Shown here in pieces: positions 9,107 through 18,304 of a stretch of DNA of 56,134 nt. The first letter of the stretch is position 1; each line of letters starts with the position of its first letter. The stretch lies in assembly GCA_019118345.1 (NCBI GenBank), contig DWZD01000018.1, forward strand, positions 1-56,134, in the 5' to 3' direction. A program made the position numbers and the translations under genes. Below the pieces are notes generated by a model. It saw only the letters and a program-made list of their open reading frames with translations. It did no database searches and was not told the origin of the DNA. This DNA comes from Candidatus Desulfovibrio intestinavium (lineage in GTDB: Bacteria > Desulfobacterota > Desulfovibrionia > Desulfovibrionales > Desulfovibrionaceae).

Positions 9107-10717
9107 ATGCTGGAACATTTGAGAATCCGCAATCTGGCGCTCATCGAGGACATGGAGCTGGATTTTGCGCAGGGCATGAATGTGCTCACCGGCGAAACCG
9201 GGGCGGGCAAGAGCTTTGTGCTGAAGGCGCTGGGCTTTCTGCTCGGCGACCGGCTGGCGGCGGACATGGTGCGCCCCGGGGCCGAACGCGCGCAGGTGGA
9301 GGCCCTCTTCGTGCGGGACGGCGAGGATTGCATCATTCGTCGCGAACTGCTGGCCGAGAGCGGGCGCAGCCGTCTCTACGTCAATGACAGCCTGCGCTCG
9401 CAGGACAGCGTGCGCCAGCTGCGGGACGAGCTTTTGGTGCACACCAGCCAGCACGGGCAGCAGCAGCTTCTGCAACCGGCCTTTCAGGCCCGGCTCATGG
9501 AAAGCGCCCTGCCTGAGCCGGCCTTGCTGCGGGAGCGTGACGAGCTGCTGGCCGCCCTGCGGGACGTGGCCGCCCGGCGTGAGGACTTGCGCCGCCGTCA
9601 GGCCGGTCTGGCCGACAAACGCGATGTGCTGGAAATGCAGCAGCAGGAAATCGACAGGGTGGCCCCCGAGGAAGGGGAGGAAGATCGCCTCGAAGCCATA
9701 CGCGCGCAGGCCCGCGCCGCCGAGCAGGCCCGGGATCAGTACGAGGAGGCCCTGGCCCTTCTGCACGGCGAGGACGAGGCCGGATTGCTGGATTTGCTCG
9801 GTCGCTTCGAGAAACTTTTGCAGCACATGGCCCGGCAGAACGAGGACTTGCAGGCCGACGCCGATGCGGTTGCGGCTCTGCGGCAGCAGCTGGCCCATCT
9901 GAGCGGGGTGCTGCGGCGGCCGCCCCTGCCGGATGACGTGCCGGACATGGACAGCGTGGAGGAACGCCTCTACGAGCTGGCCCAGCTCAAGCGCAAGCTC
10001 AGGCGCAGCATGGACGAAATTCTGGATTTGCGGCAGGAAATCGAGGAAAACCTCTCCTTCCTCGATGCCTGCGCCCTCGATATTTCCGCGCTGGACAAGG
10101 AGGAAGCCCGTCTGGCCGGGGAGCTGCGGCAGGTGCTGGCGCGCTTGCGCCCCCAGCGGCAGGAGGCGGCCGGGGATTTTGCTCGCCGACTGGAAGCGGA
10201 ACTGCGCGAACTGGGCTTTTCCGAGCAGGTGCGCGTGCTGCCGGAATGTGTGCCGCATGAAATCTGGCCGGGCCTCGAGGACGACCGCGTGCGCATCCTC
10301 TGGGCGCCCAATCCCGGGCAGCCCCCGCAGCCGCTGGACAGGATCGCGTCCGGCGGCGAGTTGTCGCGCTTTCTGCTGGCGCTGGTCAGCGTGCGGCCCA
10401 AGGCCGAAAGCGCCACCTTCATCTTTGACGAAGTGGATGCGGGCGTGGGCGGCATGACCCTCAACAAGCTGGCCGACAAGCTGGCCCGGCTGGCCGAACA
10501 GCGGCAAATGCTGCTCATCACCCACTGGCCGCAGCTGGCCGCCCGGGCACAGCGGCACTTTCAGGTCAGCAAGCAGATTCGGGGCAACAGCACCTTCACC
10601 ACCTGTCTCCCGCTGGATGCGGCGGCCCGCCATGCCGAACTGGCGCGCATGGCCGGGGGCGGCGCACAGGGCGAGGCCGTGGCCAGCAGTCTGGAAGGCA
10701 CACAGACGCGGGCCTGA
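9107..10717 (+). CDS. recN: DNA repair protein RecN
   Basis: A 536-residue SMC-like ATPase acting in double-strand-break repair. Walker A GETGAGKSF is near residue 30. Long coiled coils run roughly from residues 140 to 350. The ABC signature IASGGELSRF is near 408 and Walker B FIFDEVDAGVGG near 440, followed by the family ending THWPQLAA. The ATG follows GAGGAG. E. coli RecN is 553 residues, so the length is normal. Its place right after dppC suggests shared transcription without a shared role. Confidence 0.95.
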   Translation: MLEHLRIRNLALIEDMELDFAQGMNVLTGETGAGKSFVLKALGFLLGDRLAADMVRPGAERAQVEALFVRDGEDCIIRRELLAESGRSRLYVNDSLRSQDSVRQLRDELLVHTSQHGQQQLLQPAFQARLMESALPEPALLRERDELLAALRDVAARREDLRRRQAGLADKRDVLEMQQQEIDRVAPEEGEEDRLEAIRAQARAAEQARDQYEEALALLHGEDEAGLLDLLGRFEKLLQHMARQNEDLQADADAVAALRQQLAHLSGVLRRPPLPDDVPDMDSVEERLYELAQLKRKLRRSMDEILDLRQEIEENLSFLDACALDISALDKEEARLAGELRQVLARLRPQRQEAAGDFARRLEAELRELGFSEQVRVLPECVPHEIWPGLEDDRVRILWAPNPGQPPQPLDRIASGGELSRFLLALVSVRPKAESATFIFDEVDAGVGGMTLNKLADKLARLAEQRQMLLITHWPQLAARAQRHFQVSKQIRGNSTFTTCLPLDAAARHAELARMAGGGAQGEAVASSLEGTQTRA

Positions 10718-10764
10718 GCGCGAAGCCGCTGCGGTGGGCGGCTCCCTGCCGCTTTTCGCTCCCT
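10716..10764 (+). terminator. Long hairpin after recN, no T-run
   Basis: The segments starting at the recN stop (GAGCGCGAAGC...) and ending near 10764 (...GCTTTTCGCTC) can pair in about 12 of 14 positions. The loop is GC-rich and there is no T-tract. It may be an mRNA 3'-end hairpin. Confidence 0.35.
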
Positions 10765-10889
10765 GTGCCCGGCAAGACGATTGGCGGCGCATGGCAGGCA
10801 GATTCTGCATACCTGTCGCGATCTTGCAAGCGAACGTCTTGTGGTGTTTCTTTCCAACATATTGAATATTATATAGAAATTTTTTCCTG

Positions 10890-10917
10890 ACGTGCCCAAT
10901 TAGCTGGCACGTTTTTT
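10890..10917 (+). terminator. Intrinsic terminator between recN and the next gene
   Basis: A 7-8 bp stem (ACGTGCC / GGCACGT) followed by six T's. It lies 170 bases after recN and 58 bases before the next start codon, beside a short AT-rich patch (10855-10890). Confidence 0.75.
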
Positions 10918-10974
10918 GCTTATTTGCTGGCAAAATGGTGTCATCGGAAATTTTTATCCTGTCCGGAGGGCAAT

Positions 10975-11490
10975 GTGAACGCTCACAGCTCCAATCAACT
11001 TGCCAGCATGGCCAATGTGCAGCGTGGCATGTCTCCGGTAGCACCTTGTTTTGACGAAGCCGTGCAGAGGCCGCTGGACGCCGCCGGTGAACGGACGCTG
11101 GAGGCGATAGGTTTGCACGGCCGCTCGCTTGTCGAACAGCTGGAAGATCTGCTGGATGCCGAGCAGGAACAGTTCATGAATCATCTGCGCCGGCATTTGG
11201 GCGATCCCGCGACCTGCGAGGAAAAGCTGCATTTTTCGCTCAACGCCGACGGCCAGCTCATTGTGGAAGGCGAGAACAGCGCCTCGGAAGATCTGTGTCA
11301 GGTGGTGGCCGAAATCCCCGCTCTGCAGGAGGATTTTCAGCGACTGGCCAAGCTGGCCCTGTTGAGTCACGGGCTGGACATAGCCTGTCAGGCGCAGGCC
11401 GGGCTGGAGCAGGACGGGCTGGACAATCCGCTGTTCTCCCGCTTTCACATGAGCCTGAAGGGTTCCTTCTCCCACTTCTTCGTGCGCTAG
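10975..11490 (+). CDS. Hypothetical protein upstream of ssrA
   Basis: 171 residues, not recognised. The GTG start at 10975 is placed by GGAGGG five bases before it; an upstream in-frame ATG at 10924 has no Shine-Dalgarno. The protein is soluble, acidic and largely helical, with QLEDLLDAEQEQFMNHLRRHLG in the first half and a C-terminus PLFSRFHMSLKGSFSHFFVR. There is no signal peptide or known motif. It is isolated by a terminator upstream, and ssrA has its own promoter downstream, so it is probably monocistronic. Confidence 0.75.
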   Translation: MNAHSSNQLASMANVQRGMSPVAPCFDEAVQRPLDAAGERTLEAIGLHGRSLVEQLEDLLDAEQEQFMNHLRRHLGDPATCEEKLHFSLNADGQLIVEGENSASEDLCQVVAEIPALQEDFQRLAKLALLSHGLDIACQAQAGLEQDGLDNPLFSRFHMSLKGSFSHFFVR

Positions 11491-11598
11491 CCGCCCTGCC
11501 GGGCCTGCCCGGGCGCGTTCCCTTTTTTCCGCTGCGGCCCGCGCTGCCGCTTCGGCCCCGGGCCGGGCTTTCGGACGGCCCGCACGGCAGGCCGCCTC

Positions 11599-11627
11599 TT
11601 GCCTTTGCCGCCAAAAGGGCTTATGTC
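11599..11627 (+). promoter_or_regulatory. Candidate promoter of ssrA
   Basis: TTGCCT at 11599-11604, 17 bases, TATGTC at 11622-11627. It sits 16 bases before the mature tmRNA 5' end, a fitting distance for a short 5' leader that is trimmed. Confidence 0.5.
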
Positions 11628-11643
11628 TCTATTTCCCGATTGA

Positions 11644-12023
11644 GGGGGCGCACTGGTTTCGACGGGGATGTGGAAGCCGGAGTTGCAGGTCGAGGCGCCG
11701 CTGGCCTCGTAAAAAGCGGCAACAAAGTAATTGCCAACAACGATTACGAATACGCCTACGCTGCCTAGTCGGCGGGGCAACTGACCGCACAGACGGTCAC
11801 GTCAGACGGGTTGATGCCTGATAGGCCCGGCTGGCGACACATCATCAGGCTGGCGATGCCCGGCGCCCTGCCGGGGGTTATCGCGAGGAGTGCACCGGCG
11901 GGCTGGTTCTGCCGCGCCCGGTCAGGGGCCACCGGCAGGACGAGAATCATCCCTGACCTATGCCTGTAGACGCTTCGCGTGGAATATTCTCGGACGGGGG
12001 TTCGACTCCCCCCGCCTCCACCA
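11644..12023 (+). ncRNA. ssrA: Transfer-messenger RNA (tmRNA)
   Basis: A 380-nt one-piece tmRNA that rescues stalled ribosomes. The acceptor arms GGGGGCG (11644-11650) and CGCCTCC pair with one G-U, and the 3' end is ACCA with an encoded CCA. The T arm GGTTCGACTCC is clear. The tag frame starts at the resume codon GCC 11733 and stops at TAG 11766-11768, giving ANNDYEYAYAA. Desulfovibrio tags known to me are ANNDYDYAYAA, so this differs by one Asp-to-Glu change. A strong terminator follows. Confidence 0.97.
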
Positions 12024-12038
12024 GCAAGCCATTTCCGC

Positions 12039-12077
12039 ACAGCCCGCGGCGTATCCCATGACGCCGCGGGCTGTTTG
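12039..12077 (+). terminator. Terminator of ssrA
   Basis: A perfect 14-bp stem (ACAGCCCGCGGCGT and its complement) with an 8-base loop, then TTGCTTT. It starts 16 bases after the tmRNA CCA end. Confidence 0.75.
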
Positions 12078-12239
12078 CTTTGGCGGATGACGGGCAGGGG
12101 CACATCCCGGCGGGCGGCCCCCTGTCCCTTGTCCGGGCGGCGGAATGTGTGGTAGCGTAGGATCGGCAGGGGGCGGGCCGGTGCGGCGGATCCGGCTTTG
12201 TTGGTCATGCGCGTTCGTTCGCCCCTGCCCGGAGGTTCC

Positions 12240-13101
12240 ATGAGCGCATCACATGACAAGCAGCGGCTTGCGGCCCTTGACGAGCTGTTTTATCAGGTCA
12301 ATTTTTACCGGCACGGCAAGGATGTGCGGGAACTCTTCGAGTTCATCAACAAATTTCCCCAGCTGGCCCCGTTCAATGCCTTTCTGCTCCATGTCCAGAA
12401 GCCGGGCAGCCAGTATGTGGCCACCGCCACGGAATGGAGACAGAATTTCACGCCGCATCAGGCCCGGGGCGCGACCGCTCGTCATTCTCCAGCCCTTCGG
12501 GCCGGTGCGCTTCGTTTTTGAGCTGGGCGACACCGAAGGCCCGGAACCCTTCCCGGTGGAACTGCTCAGGCCGTTTCGCACCGGCGGCGTGCTGCCCGCA
12601 TCCGTTTTTAAACAGCTGCTCGGCAATCTGCCGCACGACGGCATTGCCTTCCATGAAGCGGATCAGGGCACCGGCAGCGCGGGCTGGATCGAGGTCGCCT
12701 TGCATCACGACAGCCAGTGGATGGGCAAGAAACAGGTCAGGGTGTGCTATCATCTGGTGGTCAACCGCAATCACTCGCGGGAGGAACAATTCGCCACCAT
12801 TGCCCATGAACTCGGACATCTCTATTGCGGTCACCTCGGTACGCCCGACAGCAGCTGGTGGCCGGATCGATGGCAGACGGCCGAGGATGTGCGCGAGTTC
12901 GAGGCCGAAAGCGTGGCCTGGCTGGTCTGCGAGCGGGCCGGAATCGTCAATCCCTCGGCGGCCTATCTGATCACCCGCCTGAGGGACGAGGACGAGATTC
13001 CCCCGGTGAGTCTGGAAGCCATCCTGAAGGCCGCCGGGATGGTGGAAGCCCTGATGTTCCGCAGCCTGCGGCCGCGCAAGGCGCTTGTCATCAATGCCTG
13101 A
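12240..13101 (+). pseudogene. ImmA/IrrE-family metallopeptidase, frameshifted
   Basis: Two overlapping frames make one protein. From ATG 12240 (after GGAGG) the frame runs sensibly to about 12449 (...TATEWRQNF). The rest (RRIRPGARPLVILQPFGPVRFVFE...) continues in the next frame from 12451 to the stop at 13101. The join is explained by one extra base near 12450. The downstream part has the zinc-protease motif HELGH within IAHELGHLYCGH and a later Glu-rich helix (EFEAESVAWLVCERAG), typical of ImmA/IrrE (M78-like) proteins that cut repressors. The intact length would be about 286 residues. It may be a true mutation, a sequencing error or, less likely, programmed frameshifting; no slippery heptamer is visible. 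Confidence 0.8.
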
Positions 13102-13109
13102 TCCGGCCG

Positions 13110-14264
13110 TCAGGATGCTGCCGTGGCCTCAGTCCCGCCCGGCGTCAGATCGATGACCACGATTTCCGGCGGCGCGCCGAGGCGGATGGGCAGCTTGGAA
13201 AAGCCCACGCCCGTGGTGACATAGAGCAGGCTTTCGCCTTCGGGCGAGCTGTGCCGGGAAAGGCCGGTAGGCGTGCCGCTGGCATGTTCCAGCAATGTCT
13301 TCAGCAGGGGGATCTGGCCGCCGTGGGTGTGGCCCGACAGCTGCAGGGCAAAGCGGCCCACGCTGTTCGCCAGCAGTTCCGGTCGGTGAGCCAGCAGGAT
13401 CACGGGCGCATCACGCGGCAGATCGTCCAGCAGGGCGCTCACGTCCGCGTTGCTGCCGCCCCGCTGCGCACGCACATCCGGGTCGTCAATGCCGAGCAGC
13501 CGCAGCGGGCCCACGCGGCGGGTTTCGTCCATGAGCACGGTGATGCCGCAGCTTTCAAGGAAGGTCACGGCCCGCTCATGGCCGCCGAAGGCATCATGAT
13601 TGCCCGGCACGGCAAAGACGCCCAGCGGCGCGGCCAGCCGGGCCAGCAGTTCCCTGTCGGCGGGCGTGCCCTGCAGGGCATCGTCCAGCATGTCGCCCCC
13701 CAGCAGGATGAGATCGGGCTTCTGGGCCATGATGGCCTCCACGGCCCGCCGCAGGACGGAAGGCCCGGTTTGCGGGCCGATGTGCAGATCCGCGGCAAAA
13801 GCCACCCGCACGGACTCCGCATCGGCGGGCAGCAGCGGCAGGGGCAGCGTCAGGCGGGTGGTTCGCAGGCTGTGTGCTTCATGGATGCCATAGGCGAAGA
13901 CGCCCGCCCAGACCAGCAGGAGCAGCGGCAGGCAGCGGTTCAGGGGAGGGACGCCCGCGCTCCGGGCGCCCTTGTGGAATGGGCGCCGCAGGCGACCGCC
14001 CAGCCGGAGAATGTCCCGGAAGGCAAAGACCGTCAGGCAGAAAAAGGCCAGCGGCTGCCAGACGGTGCCCGCCCGGCCAAAAATTTTCTGGGCCGTACTG
14101 CCCGTGGGCAAGAGATGGTAACAGAAGGGAAACAGGCCCATGACCACGAAAAGGGGCAGGCTCATCAGCACAAGGCGGCGCTTCCCCGCCAGGCGGTACA
14201 GATGGAAGAAGAGATAGCCATGCGCTGCCAGATAGTAGGCAAGGGTTCGCGGCAGAAAGTCCAC
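13110..14264 (-). CDS. Membrane-anchored metallophosphoesterase (YaeI-like)
   Basis: 384 residues. About five hydrophobic helices fill residues 1-150, followed by a calcineurin-like phosphoesterase domain. Metal-binding motifs are in order: AADLHIGPQ (DxH), GGDMLDD (GD), VPGNHDAFGG (GNHD), LAHRPE and LSGHTHGGQ (GHTH). This layout resembles YaeI/YkuE-type enzymes, some of which act on lipid-linked phosphates; the substrate here is unknown. The start is GTG 14264, six bases after AAAGGAGG; the much longer open frame upstream is a shadow. It converges on the broken metallopeptidase gene with 8 bases between the stops. Confidence 0.85.
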   Translation of the reverse strand: MDFLPRTLAYYLAAHGYLFFHLYRLAGKRRLVLMSLPLFVVMGLFPFCYHLLPTGSTAQKIFGRAGTVWQPLAFFCLTVFAFRDILRLGGRLRRPFHKGARSAGVPPLNRCLPLLLLVWAGVFAYGIHEAHSLRTTRLTLPLPLLPADAESVRVAFAADLHIGPQTGPSVLRRAVEAIMAQKPDLILLGGDMLDDALQGTPADRELLARLAAPLGVFAVPGNHDAFGGHERAVTFLESCGITVLMDETRRVGPLRLLGIDDPDVRAQRGGSNADVSALLDDLPRDAPVILLAHRPELLANSVGRFALQLSGHTHGGQIPLLKTLLEHASGTPTGLSRHSSPEGESLLYVTTGVGFSKLPIRLGAPPEIVVIDLTPGGTEATAAS

Positions 14265-14537
14265 GGGGGGCCTCCTTTGCTGCGGGCTGAGAGCCGCAGG
14301 CGGTTTTGCCGGCGGCCCGCGCGCTTGTGCGGGAAGGCGGGCAAGACGTCCGGCAATTTGCTTCGACGGGATGACGGCCTTCCGCAGCGGGATGGGACAC
14401 GTTCTGGCCGTCATTGCGCGCCGCTGTATGCGGGACTGTTCCGGGCCGCCGCAAGCCCTGCGGGGCGTTGCGGCGTGCGGACGGGCACGGGACTGGCGCA
14501 TGGTGCGCCGCTTCACAGACCCGGGAGATAAAAAGAT

Positions 14538-15275
14538 ATGTATCGATCGCAGGAAAGAAAAGAGGGGGCGGCCATTTTTGCCGTCGGGCGGCAAGGAGCC
14601 GGGAGGCGGCTGCTGCAGTTCTGCCTGTTGTGGCTCTGTCTGGCGCTGGTTTGCGGGATGGGTTGCGCGGCGTCGTCCGCCGCCGGAACGCGACCGCCCG
14701 AGTGGGCGCGGCCCCTTGCCGTGGAAGGCCTGCCCAATTTGCACAAGGTGTCCGACCGCCTGTACCGTTCGGGCCAGCCCACGGCAGAGGGCATGCGGGC
14801 CGCGGAACGCCTGGGCATCCGCACGGTGATTTCCCTGCGCAGTCGGCAGCGGGACGTGCCCCTGTCGGCGGACACGGACCTGCTGCTGCATCATGTGCCC
14901 ATGCGGGCCTGGCATCCCCGCATGGCGTCGGCGGCGGACGCCCTGAACGCCATTCTCGCTTCTCCCGGCCCGGTGCTGGTGCATTGCTGGCACGGCGCGG
15001 ATCGTACCGGCATGGTGGTGGCCTTGTACCGCATGGTGGAACAGGGCTGGCCGCGTGAGGCGGCCATCGGGGAAATGCTGGAAGGCGGCTACGGGTATCA
15101 CCGCATCTGGAAGGACATCATCTCCTTCCTGGAAGAGGTGGATCTGGATGAATTGCGGCGGGCCATGCGGCGCAGCGCGCTGCCTGCGGCCCCGCTTGAA
15201 AAAGACGGCAAAAGCCTTGAGGTTCGCCATACCGGCACGGCGGTCGGGCTGTTGCAGCCTGTGACCCTCTTCTGA
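14538..15275 (+). CDS. Exported tyrosine/dual-specificity-type phosphatase
   Basis: 245 residues. The N-terminal hydrophobic stretch (LLQFCLLWLCLALVCGMG) suggests export or anchoring. The core matches cysteine-based phosphatases: LYRSGQPT near residue 75, then the P-loop HCWHGADRTG near residue 150, with the nucleophile Cys and the Arg of the CX5R motif in place. A possible general acid is in the loop before the P-loop. The family includes periplasmic and inositol-phosphate-type phosphatases; the substrate is unclear. The ATG follows GGGAGA. It is divergent from the metallophosphoesterase, and a perfect hairpin follows the gene. Confidence 0.85.
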   Translation: MYRSQERKEGAAIFAVGRQGAGRRLLQFCLLWLCLALVCGMGCAASSAAGTRPPEWARPLAVEGLPNLHKVSDRLYRSGQPTAEGMRAAERLGIRTVISLRSRQRDVPLSADTDLLLHHVPMRAWHPRMASAADALNAILASPGPVLVHCWHGADRTGMVVALYRMVEQGWPREAAIGEMLEGGYGYHRIWKDIISFLEEVDLDELRRAMRRSALPAAPLEKDGKSLEVRHTGTAVGLLQPVTLF

Positions 15276-15421
15276 ACGCGGCCCCGACGCCGCTGGAACC
15301 CCGTTGTTTTCATTTCGCCGCGTTGCCGCAGCCGCCTGCGCCCGCCGCAGGCACAGCGGGAGCAGGCCGGGCAGGGCTGATTTCCGGCAAAAAGCGTCCG
15401 GGAAAAGGCTGAGATGCGTGT

Positions 15422-15459
15422 GGGGGAGGGGCAGCCCCGCGCAAGGCTGCCCCTCCCCC
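15422..15459. terminator. Bidirectional hairpin between convergent genes
   Basis: A perfect 15-bp inverted repeat (GGGGGAGGGGCAGCC and its complement) with an 8-base loop, placed between two convergent stops (15275 and 15492). It has no long T-run but fits the long-hairpin family seen elsewhere in the window. Confidence 0.7.
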
Positions 15460-15491
15460 CTGAACGTCTGAAAGAACGGCCTGAACCGGCC

Positions 15492-16895
15492 CTAGCCTTC
15501 AAGGAAGGCGCGGTAGGCCTCGAAGGTGGCGTGCAGATCCACGGTGCTGGCCAGCTCGAAGGGGCTGTGCATGGACAGCAGGGCCGGGCCGCAGTCGATG
15601 ACCTGCATGCCGTAGGCCGCGAGGAAGAGGGCCACCGTACCGCCGCCGCCCAGATCGACCTTGCCCAGTTCGGCCACCTGCCAGGGGATGTTGCGGGCAT
15701 TGAGCAGGCCGCGCAATTCGCCGAAAAATTCGGCATCGGCCTCGCTGGCCCCGTACTTGCCGCGCGAACCGCCCACCTTGCTGAAGCAGGGGCCGTAGCC
15801 GAGCTGGGCGGCGTTCTGCTTTTCGTGCACGTCGGGGAAGTCGGGGTCAAAGGCGGCGGTCACATCGGCGGAAATGGCGCGCGTGTTCATGAATACCTGC
15901 GAGACGGGCAGGGAGGGCGCCCAGGCCCGGGCAATGTCCTCCACGCAATATTGCAGAAAGCGGGAGGCAGCCCCGGTGGCGCCGTCGGAACCGATTTCCT
16001 CCTTGTCCCAGAAGATTACGGCCATGTTGGGCGCGCTGCGGCCGGGCCGGGCGTTGAGCAGGGCTTCCAGCGCGGTGAAGACGCAAATGCGGTCGTCCTG
16101 GCCGTAGCCGCCCACCAGCGCCTTGTCCAGTCCGACAAAGCTGGCCGGGCCGGCGGGAACCACCTGCATGTCGGCGGAAATGAAATCTTCCTCGCGGACG
16201 CCGTACTTGTCGTGCAGCAGCTGGAGCAGATGGGCCTTGAGGGCTTCCTTTTCCTCCTTTTCGGCGGCGGCGCGTCCGGCGCGGGGCGCGGGGCTGTGGG
16301 AGAGGATGATATTGAGCTTTTCGGCGTCAAAGGCCTCGTTGAGCGGCTGACTGGCCTGTTTCTGGGCCAGATGGGGCAGGAGGTCGGCAATGGTGAAAAC
16401 CGGATCGCCCGGCCGGTCGCCGATGGCGATGGTCAGATTCTTGCCGTTTTCCAGGCTGACGACCCCGCGCAGGGCCAGCGGCCGGGCCAGCCACTGATAT
16501 TTGCGGATGCCGCCGTAATAATGGGTCTTGGCCTGGGTGACGCCGGGCTGTTCGATGAAGGGCCGCTGCTTGAAATCCAGCCGGGGCGTATCGGCATGGG
16601 CGGCCACGAGGCGCAGGCCCTGCGAGAGCGGGACGCGGCCCCGGCGGGCGGCAAAGAGCGCCTTGCCCCGGAAGGGCCGCACAAAGAGGCCGTCCTTCGG
16701 GTTTTCCGTGTAGCCCTTTTCCGCAAGGCGGCGCTGGACGTAGGCAATGGTTTCCCGCTCGGTTTTGCAGGCGGAAAGAAAATCAATGTAGCGTTTGGCG
16801 AAGCTCTCCATTTCCTTGCGCCGGGTGGCCGTGGCGGCATGGCTTTTCCAGGCGCTTTCGGGGGCATAGGCAATATCGGGCGTGTTCTTTTTCAT
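15492..16895 (-). CDS. M18-family aminopeptidase
   Basis: A 467-residue zinc aminopeptidase of the M18 (aspartyl aminopeptidase/aminopeptidase I) family. Metal and catalytic motifs are recognisable: AAHADTPRLDFK near residue 95, IFWDKEEIGSDGATGA near 295, and the C-terminal SMHSPFELASTVDLHATFEAY. The overall form resembles the clostridial ApeA-type rather than yeast Ape1. Its start overlaps the selA stop by 4 bases, so it is translationally coupled as the last gene of folC-selA. It trims N-terminal residues from peptides; no direct link to selenium is known. Confidence 0.88.
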   Translation of the reverse strand: MKKNTPDIAYAPESAWKSHAATATRRKEMESFAKRYIDFLSACKTERETIAYVQRRLAEKGYTENPKDGLFVRPFRGKALFAARRGRVPLSQGLRLVAAHADTPRLDFKQRPFIEQPGVTQAKTHYYGGIRKYQWLARPLALRGVVSLENGKNLTIAIGDRPGDPVFTIADLLPHLAQKQASQPLNEAFDAEKLNIILSHSPAPRAGRAAAEKEEKEALKAHLLQLLHDKYGVREEDFISADMQVVPAGPASFVGLDKALVGGYGQDDRICVFTALEALLNARPGRSAPNMAVIFWDKEEIGSDGATGAASRFLQYCVEDIARAWAPSLPVSQVFMNTRAISADVTAAFDPDFPDVHEKQNAAQLGYGPCFSKVGGSRGKYGASEADAEFFGELRGLLNARNIPWQVAELGKVDLGGGGTVALFLAAYGMQVIDCGPALLSMHSPFELASTVDLHATFEAYRAFLEG

Positions 16896-18304
16896 GGCTG
16901 CGTCCTTTCGTTGAGCGCGTTGTGCACGAGGCGGGCCACAAGGCCGTACTCCTGTTCGCGCAGGGTTCGCGGGTCAAGACAGAAGGCCTGTTCGTCCAGC
17001 CGTCCCACCAGCGGGGGATTGCCGTCCAGCAGGCGCTGGCGCAATTGCGTGGCCGGACAGGCCGTCGGCTGGAGACAGACAAGGGTGGTGGGCAAATCAT
17101 ATTGCGGGAAGGCCCCGCCGCCCACGCGCGAAACGCCGTCGCGCAGGCTGACGCGGCAGGTTGCGCCCAGCGTGCGGCGCAGGCGCGCGGCCAGCCGCCG
17201 GGCCAGCCGGGACAGGGTTTCGGCGGAAAGAAAGATCATGCGCAGGGTGGGGATGCGCTCCCGCGCGCTGTCCGGATCGCAATAGAGGCGCAGGGTGGCT
17301 TCCAGCGCGGCCAGGGTGAGCTTGTCGCAACGCAGGGCGCGGGTGAGCTGATTGGCCTTGAGGGCGGCAATGCGTTCGCGGCTGCCCGCGATGATGCCCG
17401 CCTGCGGGCCGCCCAGCACCTTGTCGCCGGAAAAGGTCACGATGTCGGCCCCGGCAGCCAGCACCGAGGGCACGGTTGGCTCGTTGGGCAGGCCGCAGGC
17501 GCTGAAATCCGTGAGGCTGCCGCTGCCCAGATCCTCGAACACCGGCAGGTCGTGCTGACGGGCAAGGGCGACCATCTCCTCCAGCGGCACGGCCTCATGA
17601 AAGCCCACAATGCGGTAATTGGAGGTATGCACCCGCATGAGCGCGCGGGTATTTTCGTTGATGGCCGCCGCGTAGTCGCGCAGATGGGTACGGTTGGTGG
17701 CCCCCACCTCGCGCAGGTGCGCGCCGCTTTTGGCCATGACTTCGGGAATGCGGAAACTGCCGCCGATCTCCACCAGTTCCCCGCGCGAGACGATGACTTC
17801 CCCGCCCCGGCAGAAGGTGTCCAGCACCAGCAGGACGGCGGCGGCATTGTTGTTGACCGTCATGGCGGCTTCCGCGCCGGTGAGGCGGCAGATGAGTTCC
17901 TCCGTCAGGGTCTGCCGGGAACCGCGTCCGCCGGTGGTCAGATCCAGCTCAAGGGTGGAGTAGCCCTGTGCGGCCCGCAGCACGGCCTCGCAGGCTTCGG
18001 GGGCCAGCACGGAGCGGCCCATATTGGTGTGCACGACCACGCCCGTGGCATTGATGACCGGTCGCAGGCGGGGCCGCAGGGCGGCCCGGACATGGGCCAG
18101 CAGGAGCGGCAGATGCGCGGCCAGGGCCAGCTGTTCGGCCTCGCTGAGGCGGCGGGCGCGGATGTCCTCGCGGCGCATGTCCCAGTAGGCGGTCACGGCC
18201 TCGCGCAGGAGCGGACGCGGCTGGGCCTGCAGCTCCGGCGCATGGCGCAGGACTTCCGACAGGCAGACGTCCACGGACGGCAGGGCGCGAAAAAGGTGGT
18301 TCAT
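16892..18304 (-). CDS. selA: L-seryl-tRNA(Sec) selenium transferase
   Basis: SelA (470 aa; E. coli 463) converts Ser-tRNA(Sec) to Sec-tRNA(Sec) using selenophosphate, as a PLP-dependent decamer. It has the N-terminal tRNA-binding domain, then VINATGVVVHTNMGRSVL, GSRQTLTEELICRLTGAE, and the PLP-lysine motif VTFSGDKVLGGPQAG with Lys near residue 294. The C-terminus is complete. The start overlaps the folC end (ATGA) and its end overlaps the aminopeptidase start. It shows that the cell makes selenoproteins, which supports reading the UGA at 36125 as selenocysteine. selB, selC and selD are not in the window. Confidence 0.96.
   Translation of the reverse strand: MNHLFRALPSVDVCLSEVLRHAPELQAQPRPLLREAVTAYWDMRREDIRARRLSEAEQLALAAHLPLLLAHVRAALRPRLRPVINATGVVVHTNMGRSVLAPEACEAVLRAAQGYSTLELDLTTGGRGSRQTLTEELICRLTGAEAAMTVNNNAAAVLLVLDTFCRGGEVIVSRGELVEIGGSFRIPEVMAKSGAHLREVGATNRTHLRDYAAAINENTRALMRVHTSNYRIVGFHEAVPLEEMVALARQHDLPVFEDLGSGSLTDFSACGLPNEPTVPSVLAAGADIVTFSGDKVLGGPQAGIIAGSRERIAALKANQLTRALRCDKLTLAALEATLRLYCDPDSARERIPTLRMIFLSAETLSRLARRLAARLRRTLGATCRVSLRDGVSRVGGGAFPQYDLPTTLVCLQPTACPATQLRQRLLDGNPPLVGRLDEQAFCLDPRTLREQEYGLVARLVHNALNERTQP

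Noticed and set aside
12024..12239. Integrated element with attachment site at the ssrA 3' end
   Set aside because: No integrase gene and no second copy of the tmRNA 3' end were found in the following sequence.
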